Positions 1 to 12,096 of a stretch of 64,000 bases of DNA are shown here, piece after piece. Positions within the stretch are counted from its first letter, which is position 1, and the number at the start of each line of letters is the position of its first letter. This DNA comes from Silene conica. Its lineage: Eukaryota; Streptophyta; Magnoliopsida; Caryophyllales; Caryophyllaceae. Made by a program: the position numbers and the translations under genes. The notes beneath the pieces were generated by a model, which did no database searches, was not told where the DNA came from, and was given only the letters and a program-made list of their open reading frames with translations. Location of the stretch: assembly GCA_029255685.2 (NCBI GenBank), contig CM055311.2:61593048-61657047 (forward strand), written 5' to 3'.

Positions 1-775
1 CAGTTTCAGCAGCCCTCCGTTACCATGCCCCCTTTCCAGAGTGGTCCATCATACTTCCAGGGATCTACCTCCGGCTCCGGTCCATCTACTCAGTCTTTTA
101 CCATGCCTCAGGACCTCGTTGACTTCATGGCCCGGGTTGATTTGGGCATGAAGAAGGCGGCAGACCTTGCAGACGAGCGCCAAGCATTGGCGGATGAGCG
201 ACATAGGGATTTGACCCTATAGGCTTCATTACATATACCACGATCAGGCCTATGGGCAATTCCCCAGCTATGACCAGTCTGTCCGCCAGGGACTTCATCA
301 TGAGGACGGTGGTCGCCCGTCTTACTACATGCCTCCCGAGATGGGATATGTGCCTCCAGAGGGGCGTTTTTTCGGGGAGATCAATGTTGCCCCGGGTTAT
401 TTCTCTAACCCGATCTTTCCCCCCAATTTCCGGGGAAATGCGGATTCGGGCCCTCCGAGGCATTCTGTAATACTCCGATTTTAGCTACGATATTATCTGC
501 ATCGTATAAAGTGTTTACATGACTAAGCGATGCATTTAGCGTTGGTTTTATATTTGGTTGCACTAGGTTGCTTGTACTCGTTTTGTGAGGGGTGTCATGG
601 TCGTCTGTGGGGCTCGAAAGGGGGATCTATCCACCTTAGCATAATATTGGTAGTAGGTTGTTTATGAGGTTCGAACCTTGGACCTAGTGTAGCACGGCCA
701 TGGGCCTCGATATTCGTGTAAACAGCCCACACCTGTGTTTTGAACACAAGCAGACCTCACTACCTTAGTTCCTGC

Positions 776-840
776 CGCCTTATAAGTAAGGAATCGACTC
801 ACTTCTGATCCATCTCCAAACCCTAACCCTACCCTAATCT
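776..840 (+). promoter_or_regulatory. Putative promoter core of the solo LTR
   Basis: A TATA-like CTTATAAGTAAGG (about 779-791) is followed 25-50 bases later by a C/A-rich leader containing CCAAACCCTAACCC. This arrangement is typical of plant LTR promoters. No transcription start is demonstrated. Confidence 0.45.
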
Positions 841-2207
841 ACTCAGCCGACACCATACTCCAAGAAGGTCAGATCCCCACGGTGGTTAGAGCCTGCCTAA
901 ACCCTTCGAATTAGGTCGGAAAACAGGTATGCGCGGTCAGTGTTAATTCGTTTGTAATTCTGTTCAGATGTACCTATGTTTTGATACTATTTCGATAAGG
1001 GTTGAGTGTCGGGTTTGGGTCCGTTTTATGTTGTTATGTTGCCAGTGTCTGGGGGTTGGTCAGGGAGTTAGTCACGGTGGAGGTAAGTGTCGCAGGTGGT
1101 GTCGACAGGGGTGTTTATCACCCCTGGTGGCAGCAGACAAAAATTGGATGTCGGGTTATGGGTTGGTTGTTGCATTCGTTATCTCTGGTTGTGACGGAAG
1201 AAGAATCCATGAGTTGTGGTACTTGTCGTGGGAGAGTCAGGGGGTTAGACTAGTGGTTGTCGTGGTGGTCAGGAGGGTGTTGAGTGGCGGTCATAGGGGT
1301 TGTCTTCACGGTGGTTCTGGAAGGGAGCAGGGAGCGAGTGTTAATCTTCTGGTTTCGTGTTGTGTAGTTTCGTTTGGGGGTGATACCACCGATGACTAGG
1401 GGGAGGTCGGCGCGGTGGTACCACCACAGTCTGTTGGTTCAGGGGCAGGGGTGTTTTTGGTGGTGGTCTTAGGTGGTCCGGTAGAGTGAAAATGGTGGCA
1501 CGGCAGGGCTGTTTAGGTGAGTTGCGGGATAAGGGTGAGGAATCAGGGAGGTTTGAGTCCCTGGTCCACCTCGCCGGAGGGAGTCGACCCTCCTGGTGGT
1601 GATTCGTGGTGGAGTGGCTATAGTGGGGGTGGTCGCTGGTGGTTGTCGGCGTGATTTAGGGGTTGGACGCGGTGGTGTTGGTGGAGTTAAAACCGTGTGT
1701 CGAGTTGGGTTGTTGGGTCGTTTTTTTTGGGTGTTATTATTACTATTATTATTATTGTTTTTTTTATGTTTGTCTTTATGGTATTAAAGTTATTAAGGGT
1801 AAAGATTTTATTTATATGTTGTGGGAATTATTTTGGGAAGCTTTTAAATGGGTATTTAATGTATACTTAGAACAATTTGAAATTCAAACTAAGTTACTAT
1901 ATTGAGAACATTTCTATTTTCGGAAACTTTTCATTTTAGGAAGGTTACTATTTATAGTAAGTATGACCGTTAAGGGGTTTGGGGAAAGTTTTATTTCGTT
2001 ACATATACATGTTTAGGTAGCAAGTTTCGTGTGGAACACTTCTGACGAGCCGGACGCATCTACATTACTTGCTATTTCAGGTAGGGGAAACTACTGATAT
2101 ATGATGATGTGTAAATCGTTCATAATTGATATCAAGCATGTTTGTTATATATTATCATGTGATCTTTATAATGTGCATTTATATCATACTGTGATAACGA
2201 TGAGGCG

Positions 2208-2345
2208 CGGAGATAATGGGTCTTGTGATTGGTGCGGAGATAATGGGTCTTGTGATTGGTGCGGAGATAATGGGTCTTGTGATTGGTGTGGAGATAATGG
2301 GTCTTGTGATTGGTGCGGAGATGATGGGTCTTGTGATTCGGAGTG
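2208..2345. repeat. 27-bp minisatellite, about five copies
   Basis: Tandem units of 27 bp begin GGAGATAATGGG and continue TCTTGTGATTGGTGC. Four units are almost identical; the fifth carries GATGATGG in place of GATAATGG and then decays. Because the unit is a multiple of three, it leaves an open frame encoding GDNGSCDWC repeats, which I treat as a by-product. Confidence 0.9.
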
Positions 2346-2921
2346 GAGATGATTGATTTGCTATTTATAGTAATGTGGTTTGTTTATAGTTTTTCTCTAC
2401 TCAACCTCGTGGTTGACCCTGTGTATTCGTGATCACCTGTGATGAACCAATTTATTGGGGAGCAGATTGACAAGTATAAAGACTATGGGAGCTTAGGGAA
2501 GGGAGAAGCATGGACCCGGACCTGCCTAGAGTCTAGACCATATGATAGCAGTCTATGAGTTGTACTTTTATTTTTGATCAGAACAGTTTTATAATTTGGA
2601 TATGTAAGGATATGTTTTGAGTTTAAATTAAATTTAAAGTACTGTTTATCTTCCTTTGTATATACTGCCTCGGGAAACCGAGATGGTAACACCTTTATTT
2701 ATCTGAGGAGTCCTAGTCCAGACCCTTAAATAAATGGGGGTGTTACACATTCATCCTCCCGTGGTAGGTTTGGTGATCCGGGAGCTAGTGGCTCACATGC
2801 CTCCCCCTTCCGAGATGTAATGCTCAACCCGGGCGACTACATGGCGATTGATGGCAATGAAGATGATGATGGCAATAGAAATGGAGAAGGTTTTGAGTCC
2901 GAGGATCATTTTGATCAGTGA

Positions 2922-5827
2922 CCACCTTTGGAGGTGGTAGGTGATGGCTATGCTCCCCCTTGAAAAATCCAAAGCAAGTAACTCCCTCAATCCAAATTTC
3001 ACTTTAGTTTGCATTTTCCTTTTTAGCATGCATTTAGAATAGTTAGTTAGTTTAGTTAGATTGTTTTAGTTTTCAATTCATCTTTCCACATCATTAGTTT
3101 AGTTGCATATAGTTGCATTCATTTAGATGCATTAGATTTACGTTTTGTATCATATTGTCACATGTAGTTTGCATACATGTAGATTAGAGCATCTAGTTTG
3201 CATTTAGTTTAGTTTTTAGTTTTTCATTTCTTTTGTTTCTTTTTGTTTTTATTGCTTTCATAAAAATCAAAAATCCAAAAAAATTGAAAAACCAAAAAAC
3301 CTTCAAAAACATGTTCTTTATTTTCCGGTTTTCCTCCTCACATTATGCACATAAATAAGTGTGGGGAGGAATAACCGCTTATTTCAAAAATACAAAAACA
3401 AGTTTTTATTTTCTCAAAAATTTCAAAAAAGCCAAAAACATGTTGTTTTCGTTCTTTTTCTTCATTTCCCCCTTGCACTTTGTTCCATTGAGGACAATGT
3501 AAATCATAAGTGTGGGGAGGGAAAATATCCACTTTGTGAATATTTAATTACTTTTGTAATTATGAAAAAACTTCAAAAATACCAAAAAAATCGAAAAATT
3601 TCAAAAATTTCAAAAAATATGTTCTTCCTTTCCTTTGTTTTTGTTATTTGTTTGCCTTGTATATATATATATGTTTGTTGGACTAACAAGTGGCAGATGT
3701 GACGGCAACCCAAGGTATTAGGAGGATGAAGATGCTTGGTATACTCTTTCCTCCTTCTTTCTCCCCCTCCCACTTTCTTTTTATGTTGATATCATGAAGG
3801 AGAATGGGATTTTTGTGCCTTGGATGTTCCTTTGGGGAACTTTTGGTTGTTGTGCTATTAGTTTAGCCTTCTTGTTGTTGCATGTTTGTTGTGTTTGTTG
3901 TTAGTTTGCTTTTGTTTCACATGCCTTTTCTTTTTCATAGTTTTGTGAATATGTGTTAGTCGGTTTTTCCGTTTTGCTTTTGTTTGTAAATATGCATAGG
4001 AGGTTGAATAGTGGAGGATATATGCCGCCAATGATGGTATGTGTCTTGCTTGTGTCTTACCCCTCCTAATAGCTTGCACCGTTTGATGTTACCTTGTTAG
4101 GGTTCTTGCTTGCAAGGACCCGGAAGTCTAGGCTTAATGACCAAGTTTCGACCACCTTGTGAGACCGTGTTAGACCTTGACTCGACCTAGGATCGACATT
4201 AGCTACTCAAATGTGAGGATAGAGCCTCCTTTATAGTCGGTCCATCAAACCGACTCAGTTTAGGATTGTGAGTAGTCCTCCTTACGTGGTATGTTATGTC
4301 TATACGCATAAGAATGACGCTCATTACTTATTTCCGTGATTAATGTTCATGTGCATGTGAGACAACTTTTGTTCCAAATAAATCAGCTTCACATTTGCCA
4401 AACTAGCCTGGTTTTGACCCTTGCATCTTATTCCCCTTTTATTTAACCACTTTGAGCCTTAACCTTTTCATTTGGCCTAAGCTACTAGATGAACTACATC
4501 CCAAAAACATCCTTCCTTGATCAAGATGGTTGCTTTTGTGGTACTTTGTTAGTGGTAGAGTCGGGAATTTAGATGTTGGTTGGTGCACTCTTCCGTTGTG
4601 GTCAGTATTTGGTGTTTGGTTGGTGTTTAGAAAAAGAAAAAAATAGAAAATCAAAGAAAAAGTTGAAAAAGTTTTGAAAAATCCAAAAAGAAAAATTTAC
4701 ATATGTGTTTTGAAAGAGAAAAAGGCTAGCAACAAGTCCCTTCCATCAAGGGGACATAAAAAAAGCCGTTGCTACAATAATGTGGTCTTTTGATGTTTTT
4801 GCACGCATGCCGGGTTTACACAATTTTTGCATTTTATTTGATTTTCAAGTCGTATGTTAGGGTGTAGACGTTGTTCGGTGTTTCTAATAATGACCACTTT
4901 GTTTAAGGTTGTGATGGGTCCGATTTTTCCAAAGTAAGTTGGGGTTTATGCAATTTTTGCTTGGTTTTGTAAAAGCCAAAGTTAGGGCATAGACGTTGCT
5001 TAGTTGTTGTAATAAGGAGTTGTGTTGATTATGGCAATCATTCTTGTTTTTGAGCCTCAAATCCTAGAACGGTGCTTGCACCAAACCATTTTCACCCAAC
5101 CCAAGCCCCGTTGTATCCTTGTTGTTGTTCTCATCATGTGCATTTGCATTTCTCATGGATTTTTGGATGGAGTACCATTCTAGATTGCGGGCATGCTTCG
5201 CAAGTTGAGGTAGGTGAGTGATTTTGGTTACTTTTTGTCACAAAAATCGCCCCCCTTTTCTTTCCTTGTGTGTTGAGTATCACCCGTGAGAGTCGGTACT
5301 TAGGGTCCTTTTATCGGTTATGGGTCTTGCATTGAGTCGAATCATGTGTGTGTCGTGTCATTCTTGGAAGTATAGCTTAGTACTTCCGTTTGCCCGCCTT
5401 GAATTAGTTTCTTGGTCTTTGGTGATGTCATTTTTGGTTGCTTGAGCTTGATTTAGGGGTTTGACACCGTGGTTAGACTTTGAGTCGGCATCCTCCGCTA
5501 TAGACCTCTCTTGTTTAGTTTTTTCAAAACCCCGCTTGAATGAGGCAAGCGGTTGTCTTTTCCTTTTTCCGATGCATGTTGCTTGTCTATACGTGTTATG
5601 TTTTTACTTGTTGGCATCAAAAGTTTTGTAGCAAGACCTTACTTGCCTTGCAATAGGGCATTCTTCCTCATGAATGTCAAATTGTGAGTTGAAAGGGCTA
5701 CGGGTGTAGCTAAACCCGATTCGGCTTCTAGTTAGCTTAGTTAGTTTGTTTCTTTGTTTCTAATAAAGGTTATATAGTTACTTGATCTCTTGCTCGAGGA
5801 CGAGTAAGGTTTAAGTGTGGGGAATCC
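2922..5827 (+). other. 3' untranslated region of the Athila-type element
   Basis: No credible coding region. It holds three diverged A-rich units built on TTTCAAAAA (about 3270-3640), two of them followed by AAGTGTGGGGAGG (3354-3370 and 3507-3520), the second preceded by GAGGACAATGT. A diverged duplication of about 140 bp contains GGGTGTAGACGTTG (about 4858) and GGGCATAGACGTTG (about 4984). The region ends with the true polypurine tract at 5811-5825 next to the LTR. Confidence 0.7.
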
Positions 5828-6054
5828 TGATGAGCTCCATTTTGGTCATTATTTTTGTTGTTTATTCTTCATTTTCGGTCCCGATATGACCTCGTTTTGC
5901 GTGCCTTTGCTCGTTTTTACGCCTGTTACCTCGTCTATTCCTATTTGTTTCACATTTTGTAGGTATCACGGCGGGGGCGAAGAAACGGGAGCAAACGAGG
6001 CAATTTTGGAACGAATTATGGAGAAATATGAAGGAAGTAGCAAGATAACCCCCC

Positions 6055-6502
6055 AGGGCCTCCCAGCCGGTTCCCAGCCGGCGGCCGGTAGGCCGGCTGG
6101 GGACCTTGACTTGACTTCTTGAGAAAAAAGAGTGAAGTTTACAGTTTCAAGAGAAAGGTGTCCCAGCCGGTGGCCAACCGGCAGCCGGTTGGGGATGCTT
6201 TTCCATACTTAGCCAAATTTCGTAAGTTGAAAAAAAATGCATTTTTGGCAGATTACTGAAAAAGGGCTCCCAGCCGGTGGACAACCGGCAGCCGGTCCAC
6301 CGGCTGAGGGGACCTGTACAAGTTGAAAAATGAAGAAAAAAAGTCAGATTATCAAGAAAGGCCTCCCAGCCGGTGCCCGACCGGCAGCCGGTCGGTCGGC
6401 TGAGGATCAAGCTCAAGTTGAAGAAAGGAAGAAAAACTTTCAGAAGTTACCATTTGGACTCTCAGCCGGTCCACCACCGGCAGCCGGTTGACCGGCTGGG
6501 AA
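6055..6502. repeat. Five CCAGCCGG palindromic modules upstream of the LTR TATA box
   Basis: Modules lie near 6059-6102, 6160-6195, 6268-6308, 6363-6404 and 6460-6500. Each starts CCCAGCCGG (or CTCAGCCGG) and most end CCGGCTGGG or CGGCTGAGG, with inner inverted pairs such as CCAACCGG/CCGGTTGG and GCCGGTGGAC/GTCCACCGGC. They are separated by about 60-100 bp of A-rich sequence. The last module ends about 25 bp before the TATA box. Confidence 0.85.
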
Positions 6503-6524
6503 TCACTTTTCAGAATTTCGCGCA

Positions 6525-6534
6525 CTATATAAAC
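6525..6534 (+). promoter_or_regulatory. TATA box of the Athila-type LTR
   Basis: CTATATAAAC, followed by a CA-containing leader. Consistent with the U3/R boundary lying about 30 bp downstream. Confidence 0.7.
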
Positions 6535-7530
6535 CCGCACTTGTATCATTTTATTATACGTTACTTTTTACGCAATTCTTAGGGTTTTCTACTGTTTCAT
6601 TCACTCATACTTAGTCACAAAAACTCTCTAAAAATACTTAATCCTTCTTAGATTTTAGTTTAATCTTTTAATCTAGTTAATCCTTCTTTAGTAATCTCCT
6701 TAGTTTTGTTCTTGGGCATTGTTAAAAGATATTTTTGGGTTGTAATTTGAAGGGTTTGAAAGAATTCTTCATCTTGTTATCCAAGTTCTTTCCTTTTCCT
6801 TAGTTAATGGTATAATCTTCCTAATCCTTACTTAGTTATTTCATTTCTTTAAGTTTCTTTTGTTCATTTGCTTGTTTTTACCATAATCCAACATGTTTAT
6901 CATTTACCCATCAATTATTTACATGTTTTCTTTAGTCATGAGTGAGTAGTCCTTTTGCTAGGGTTAGGGGGTTGCTTGGGTAGTTAGTAGCCATGAAAAA
7001 TGCTTAGGGTAAGTCTTGTTTGCTTCTTTGGTGGAGTTTTCACATCTTGCATGTTACGTGTTTGACGAAATGCCTCAACGACGGTTGGGTGTTCGTCTTC
7101 GCTTTGTTTGCTTTAGACGATAGTCTTGGGTTTCATGAGCATGTTTGTGTGTTAGGTTATCTTGGTTTGTAGCGAAAGCTAGGACTAGTCTTGACCTAAG
7201 GGTAGTCGACTCGAGAGAAGAGACGACCCTAGACTTACCATAGAAGTGACACAAGTCCGTTGCCCTACGTTTGGCTACCGACTTACCTAGGTGACCCCCG
7301 ACACCCTAGTCCTCTTTATCATCAATTTCATCTCGATTTATTTGCTTTCTTTTATCCCTAGTTGTTAGTTATCTCAATCAGAAACCTATTACCCCGACTC
7401 TAGCTTTAATTAGAACGTAACTATACAACTTTCCCACCATCTTCGTGTTCGACCCTGAACTAAGTACTACTTTTATTCGGGTTTATAAATTTGTTTGAAG
7501 GCCGGTAGTGGCGGCAAAAATCGGCCATCA

Positions 7531-8501
7531 GATCTCTCATCCCCCGTCTCCCCGTCATTTTGAACAAAACGTGGCAAACCATATCAATTTCTCCTTTCAT
7601 TGTCTCTCATTTTTCTTCATGTCTCCTTCGCCAATTCACCTTCACTCGAGCCTCCCCCGCTTCTAGTATTCTTCTTCTCCTCTTTTCTCTTTCGCATTTC
7701 ATTCATTTCCTCCTTACTTAGAATCATGCGGAAATCAACAGGATTTTCTTTGTCGTTTCCTTTCCCTTGCAACTCCTCATTCGACCCTACCATTTTCACC
7801 CTAGACAAGTTTACCGCACACCCACAACGTTATATGTCATCCCTTACAAATAATTCTAATTTTATTGGTGGCTAAGTTGGAATATGAAATTGGATAATTT
7901 ATATTATGATGTTGTTCGATTCCTCGCTAAAAAGATCATTATCAATTTCATTGCTCAATTCTAACACAAACTGTAGTTTTCATCATCATAAGAGTAATTT
8001 AAAAGATTGACACCATGTAATAATGGTGCTAAAGGAATTGAACATCTATCAGATTAACTTAATCTTATCGGTCATAATCGCCAATTACAAGCTATTTTAA
8101 ATTTAGGTCTCTCGTTATTGTTCATAACTTCCAAATTTGTCAGGTGGGCGTATATGCTTGTATTTCCTCTGAGTTGAACCATTGTGCGCGTTCTGCAAAA
8201 CCTTGTGATGAGATCCACTTCAATATATCAGCTCCTTCTATCAAAGCCTAATCAATCTAGCCCCTGAAAACCAAATAAATAATAAAAGGATAAAAGGATT
8301 GGATAAAACAGAGTTCTGAAAATAACATGATGAAAGTCCAAAATAGAACAAACCCAAATGAAAAATAGATGTCAATCTCTACAGTATTATTATTATTACT
8401 AAAACCCCAAAATGAATCAAACTTTTTCATGAAAATAACATGATTAACCGAAAATAGAACAAACCTAAATGAAAAATACAAACATCGTATCAAAAGGAGA
8501 G
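7531..8501. other. Flanking DNA between two retroelements; weak exon candidate
   Basis: No recognised gene or transposon. On the minus strand about 8148-8255 stays open for some 34 codons between stops (reading ADILKWISSQGFAERAQWF in part) and looks codon-like. I cannot identify it. It could be a fragment of a host gene split by the large insertion at 8502; see also 33968-34640. A plus-strand open stretch at 7600-7875 has no recognisable product. Confidence 0.35.
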
Positions 8502-10073
8502 TGATGCCCGTCGTTGAGGGTACCAAAGATAAAATTTATAATTCCTAAACTTAAACTATAGATAGTGAAAGTCAGGGTCGAACCACAAAGAGGTGGGGAG
8601 TGTTTATTGCTTGATGTTAATGTTTAAAGGTAACAAATTTGGGGGTTGATTGGTTGTTTACTAAGTCTAAGGCAAAGATTAAAACAAAAAAATAATAAAA
8701 GATGAGAATAAAATATAATAAAAGGGATGCTAGGATGTTTGAGGTAATAAATAGCTAAGGTAATATAAATCCTAAGGTCAACATGTATTGCAGTCGCGTA
8801 AGGGGTGTAACATATCCTTTCGGTCTATGGTACCTAATAGCTCCTTTCGGCCTATGCTATTAGTTCCTAGGTCTCACAATTATTGGGTGTCAACAATAAG
8901 GGTGATTCCTAAATTCTAGGTCACATACCTTTCAGTCTTAAGTAACCTAGCCGTCTTAAGGTGTAGACCAATGCCCTTCCCGTATCTCTCAATCTTGGGT
9001 AGGTCATTACTAACATCCTACAAGTCTCCTTTCAGTCTCATTGTAGGGTATTATAGTCAACAAAGAAAGACGAAACATAATTCATACGCGAGTGGGTCGA
9101 CCGACCAGCTATTCCGGTCGGCCGACCACCGCCTTGGTCGACCGACCCATTAATTGAGTCGGCCGACCACGGCTCTGCTACAAGTCGGTCTCGGAATTCT
9201 ACTACCTATGCATATTCATCCCCTACATCCTAACATATGAAATTTAGCTATGCATGATTACTAAAACAATGATGAAAACGGGAATAAACATGGAAAACAT
9301 GGTAAACAATAACATAAGCATGCAAGATTCAATAAAGCTTGGGAATTCTATCTTAGTCGAATGCAATAATAATAAGAACAATAATAAAACTAGATTAAAA
9401 GAGTAATTACCAGAATCGGAATTAAGGCAGAAAGGAACAAACTCTATTGAATTCTTGAGAATTATTGAAAGATAACAAACTAAGGTTGAAAACTAGAATT
9501 AAGAACTAGATGATAGAAAGAACTGGATTATGGCTTGATAATAAACTTGATGGTAAAAACTTCGATATCTAACTCTAATTACAATATTAGCTTATATAGG
9601 GTATAAAATTAGAGTTTCCTAAAGACTTCATACTTCTCTTTTATTTCCGAAAACTCCTTCTGGGCTTTGCTGAGGTCGGTCGACCTACTTAGTGGGTCGG
9701 TCGACCTCTTTTACGGGCTTAGGTGAATCTGGGCTTTAGGAAAAATCTGGACTTCATAAAATTCAGGCCCGGTCGGCCGACCCTTTTAGTAGGTCGGTCG
9801 ACCGTTTCCGCGTAGGAATTCTCCGGTTCTTCTTGTTTTGACTTTTGGTACTTAAATAATGACTCCAGCTGACTTTCCTTCGTTCCTTAATTATGCAAAA
9901 ATCCTGAGGGCATGAATTTGGTGCTAAATCGTCCCTTTTCCGCATAAATCTGCAAAAGTGCATAAAAATACGAAAGTACACGATTGTTGGGAAATAAGGG
10001 CTAAAACATAGTAAATGAGCGACCAAATGCGTGTAAAAATACATGAAAAACATCATAAAATAGACACGCATCA
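8502..10073 (-). repeat. 3' LTR of the non-autonomous Athila-type element
   Basis: Nearly identical to the other LTR of this element, with scattered substitutions (for example around 8665-8700 against 22060-22095). It carries GGTCGGTCGACC-type palindromes at 9091-9174, 9672-9708 and 9771-9811. On its inner side lies the minus-sense polypurine tract GGTTTGGGGAATT (10074-10090). Confidence 0.93.
9588..9602 (-). promoter_or_regulatory. TATA box of the Athila-type LTR
   Basis: Minus-strand CCCTATATAAGC; the same box lies in the second LTR near 33484. Two of the GTCGACC palindromes lie 80-220 bp upstream in the sense direction, the same relative place as the modules in the LTR at 5828-7530. Confidence 0.6.
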
Positions 10074-12096
10074 AATTCCCCAAACCAAACCTTGCTTGCC
10101 CTCAAGCAAGAAATAGACTCGATCTTAACTAATGGAACGATTTCAACCTCAGAGCGAAATTTACATGTAAGCCTAAACCAATGCCAAGTACAAAATGAGA
10201 AAGTATTTAAATTATGCAAACGAGTTGTAAGGTCGTCAAACTTGCAAACTGGAAACTATAGAGACTTATACCATGGACTCTCGCGGCACGCTCGAGACAC
10301 TCATGAAGCAAAGGATGAGTATATGTAAAAGATAGAAAGAAGTAAATCTGTAAAGACACTCACCTAACTGCGACCCATGAAAACACGCCTGCAATCTAAC
10401 ATGAACAGAAATTCTACAACTATGTAAAACAAACCCATTAAGTGACTTGGATACATGCAATTGAGGTAATGAAAGATATGTGAGATAAAAGGTACAAAGT
10501 GGTTAAGATGCTTTTGGATATGTGGGGTTAATAGCCAAGCTAGTAAAACCGGTTCCCAACAACAAATTTCACAACTTTTGATATTAAGAAAGTGCTCTTT
10601 TGTAGCACAACTCTCACATTAAATATAAGAAAGGACTCCCAAATATTTTAAATGAAGTACGAGAGTGATAACACATAAAAGAAAGGGAATTTGGAACGAA
10701 ATTTTTTTTTTTTTATCATTCTGATGCTGTCAATGGGTCGGCCGACCCATTAAGGAGCTCGGTCGACTTTGTTTCTGTACGTTTTGACTTTTTTCGTTTT
10801 TCTTTTCTTTCTTCTCCTTTTCTGGATTTTTCTGTTCCTTTTCTTTTCTTTCTTTCTGTTCTCTTTTTTTGCTCAAGATAGCATACAAACCAAGATACCT
10901 CAAAATAAACCAAAGACCACAAATACTAGCTTGGAAGGGTAGGCTAAGTATGGGATGTAGTTTTGGAGGAATAAAAAGGCAATTTTGGCTATGTGAAGCT
11001 TATGGGTAAATATGAGAAAAGGGATCCCAAATGCAAGTACCAAGACTCACAAAACGAGATAGTAAAACAAGTATATAGCAATTCAAGTTCATGTTTATGC
11101 ATATTGATGTAACATGTTCCAAGGGGAGTACTACTCACATCCTAGACAACTGGTTTAAAAATGAAACCAGGAATAAGGCTCTAAAACTCAGAATGTATAG
11201 TAGGTTGCCAAGGTATAAGTCAAGTCTCAAGATATACAGATAGTTTGACAAAAACTCGTAGATATGCAAAAGACTCTCATACTAAAACAAGTTGACAAGG
11301 CAAGGTAAAGGCATAAACATGTAAGATAGCAAAATCATCCTTGAAATACTTTCGTTCCGACTCGACCTATATGCTAAATTAAACGTGCATTTTTTTGGAA
11401 ATTGATTTTTTTTTTTCATTTTTTTGTATTTTTCTTTTGTATAGGTAAGGAAAATAAAGAAAAGAACAATGCAAGACAGAAATGAAATAAACGTGTGACA
11501 AAAAATGCAATGCATGTGACACGAAACCATTCCCCAAACCAAACCGCACAATGTCCCCATTGTGCATTAGCCTAAGTAAAGGTTTCAGAAAATTAAAGAA
11601 AAGGTGCAAAGAGAGTAAAAACTAAGGAAAAACTGGAAAGAACTCACTGGATTAATAGGCGCCTGAGAAAAACCTCTCCAAACCAGCGTAAGCTGGGAGG
11701 TTTTGGTGGCCAGCAGTGCCACTCAAGTACCAAAGACGGTTGCATGATTTCCGAGGAAGAAACGAAGAGACTGCGACGGATAGGTAGGTCGACCGACCCA
11801 TATATTAGGTCGACCAACCCTCCTGCAGATTACGGGAATTTTAGCAATACAGCGACCAGGTCGACCGACCCGTATATCTGGTCGGTCGACCCCTCTGCGT
11901 TACAGCGGTCTTCGTTTCTTTGTCCAACCTGAAAGAAATAAATATGCGCCCAACAGATGTGCGAGATGCCAAAAACAAGTCTAAAGTCTTAACTATGCAA
12001 GCATAACGGAAAAAGTTCTAAGACTACGAGCAAACAAAAATAAAAAAGTTTTACACAACAAAAGTAAATTGTCTTAAAAGCTGAAATTTGAAATAA
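10074..12096 (-). other. 3' untranslated region of the gag-protease element
   Basis: No credible coding region. It includes GTCGACC-type palindromes at 10736-10769, 11786-11820 and 11852-11892. A polypurine-like tract with its preceding GGGGACATTGTGCGG (minus sense, about 11524-11560) mirrors the AGGACAATGT...GTGTGGGGAGG module of the plus-strand Athila element. An A/T-rich pyrimidine-purine skewed patch lies at 10790-10865. Confidence 0.65.

Larger units (their letters stand above)
466..2747 (+). mobile_element. Solo LTR of another Ty3/gypsy family
   Basis: A 2282-bp unit begins TGTAATACTCCG and ends GGGGGTGTTACA, the inverted termini usual for plant gypsy LTRs. It is flanked on both sides by the 5-bp repeat CATTC (461-465 and 2748-2752), and no primer-binding site or polypurine tract adjoins it, so this is a solo LTR left by recombination between two LTRs. 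Inside are a TATA-like CTTATAAG near 779, a telomere-like CCCTAA-rich leader near 818-838, a long G/T-skewed stretch (about 960-1740) and a 27-bp minisatellite (2208-2345). Plus orientation is inferred from the TATA-like box. Confidence 0.88.
1..2921 (+). pseudogene. 3'-terminal ORF of the Athila-type element, interrupted by a solo LTR
   Basis: Two open segments read toward the 3' LTR: about 25-465 and 2748-2921, stop TGA at 2919-2921. They become one continuous frame if the solo LTR and one copy of its CATTC duplication are removed, so the LTR is an insertion into coding DNA. The first segment also shows a frame change near 215-220, where one frame meets TAG (220-222) while the coding-like frame continues. 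The product looks low-complexity: an alanine/glutamate/arginine-rich stretch (ADERQALADERHRD), then Gly/Pro/Tyr-rich sequence, ending in an Asp/Glu-rich tail (residues NEDDDGNRNGEG and a final FDQ). I recognise no enzyme domain. It could be the extra 3' (envelope-like) ORF found in some Athila elements or the end of a gag-like ORF; this is not resolved. Confidence 0.6.
1..7530 (+). mobile_element. Athila-lineage Ty3/gypsy retroelement, 3' part with 3' LTR
   Basis: This is the 3' end of a large LTR retrotransposon whose 5' part lies outside the window. It comprises the end of an ORF (to 2921), a long 3' untranslated region, a purine-rich tract ending in GTGTGGGGAATCC and one LTR (5828-7530). 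The tract and its surroundings (TCGAGGACGAGTAAGG then the G run) have a close counterpart just before the 3' LTR of the minus-strand Athila-type element at 8502-33967, so I place both in the same lineage. No polymerase domain is visible in the portion present. A solo LTR (466-2747) was inserted into it later. The lineage assignment is inference from the 3' structure; Tat/Ogre-type relatives are the main alternative. Confidence 0.75.
5828..7530 (+). repeat. 3' LTR of the Athila-type element
   Basis: A 1703-bp LTR with termini TGATGAGC and GGCCATCA (TGATG/CATCA inverted ends), immediately downstream of the polypurine tract. It has a strong TATA box at 6525-6534 and, just upstream of that, five GC-rich palindromic modules (6055-6502). 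The partner 5' LTR is outside the window, so its target duplication cannot be checked; the sequence after it is GATCT. Confidence 0.85.

Noticed and set aside
818..838. Telomere-like CCCTAA stretch
   Set aside because: Only a few imperfect units in an LTR leader; such motifs are common near plant transcription starts and do not indicate a telomere.
968..1399. 143-codon open frame in the solo LTR
   Set aside because: It comes from the G/T-skewed low-complexity region where stop codons are rare; overlapping frames are also open and the product resembles nothing.
2101..2352. Repetitive Cys/Trp protein GDNGSCDWC
   Set aside because: Translation of a 27-bp minisatellite inside an LTR; unit length divisible by three keeps the frame open.
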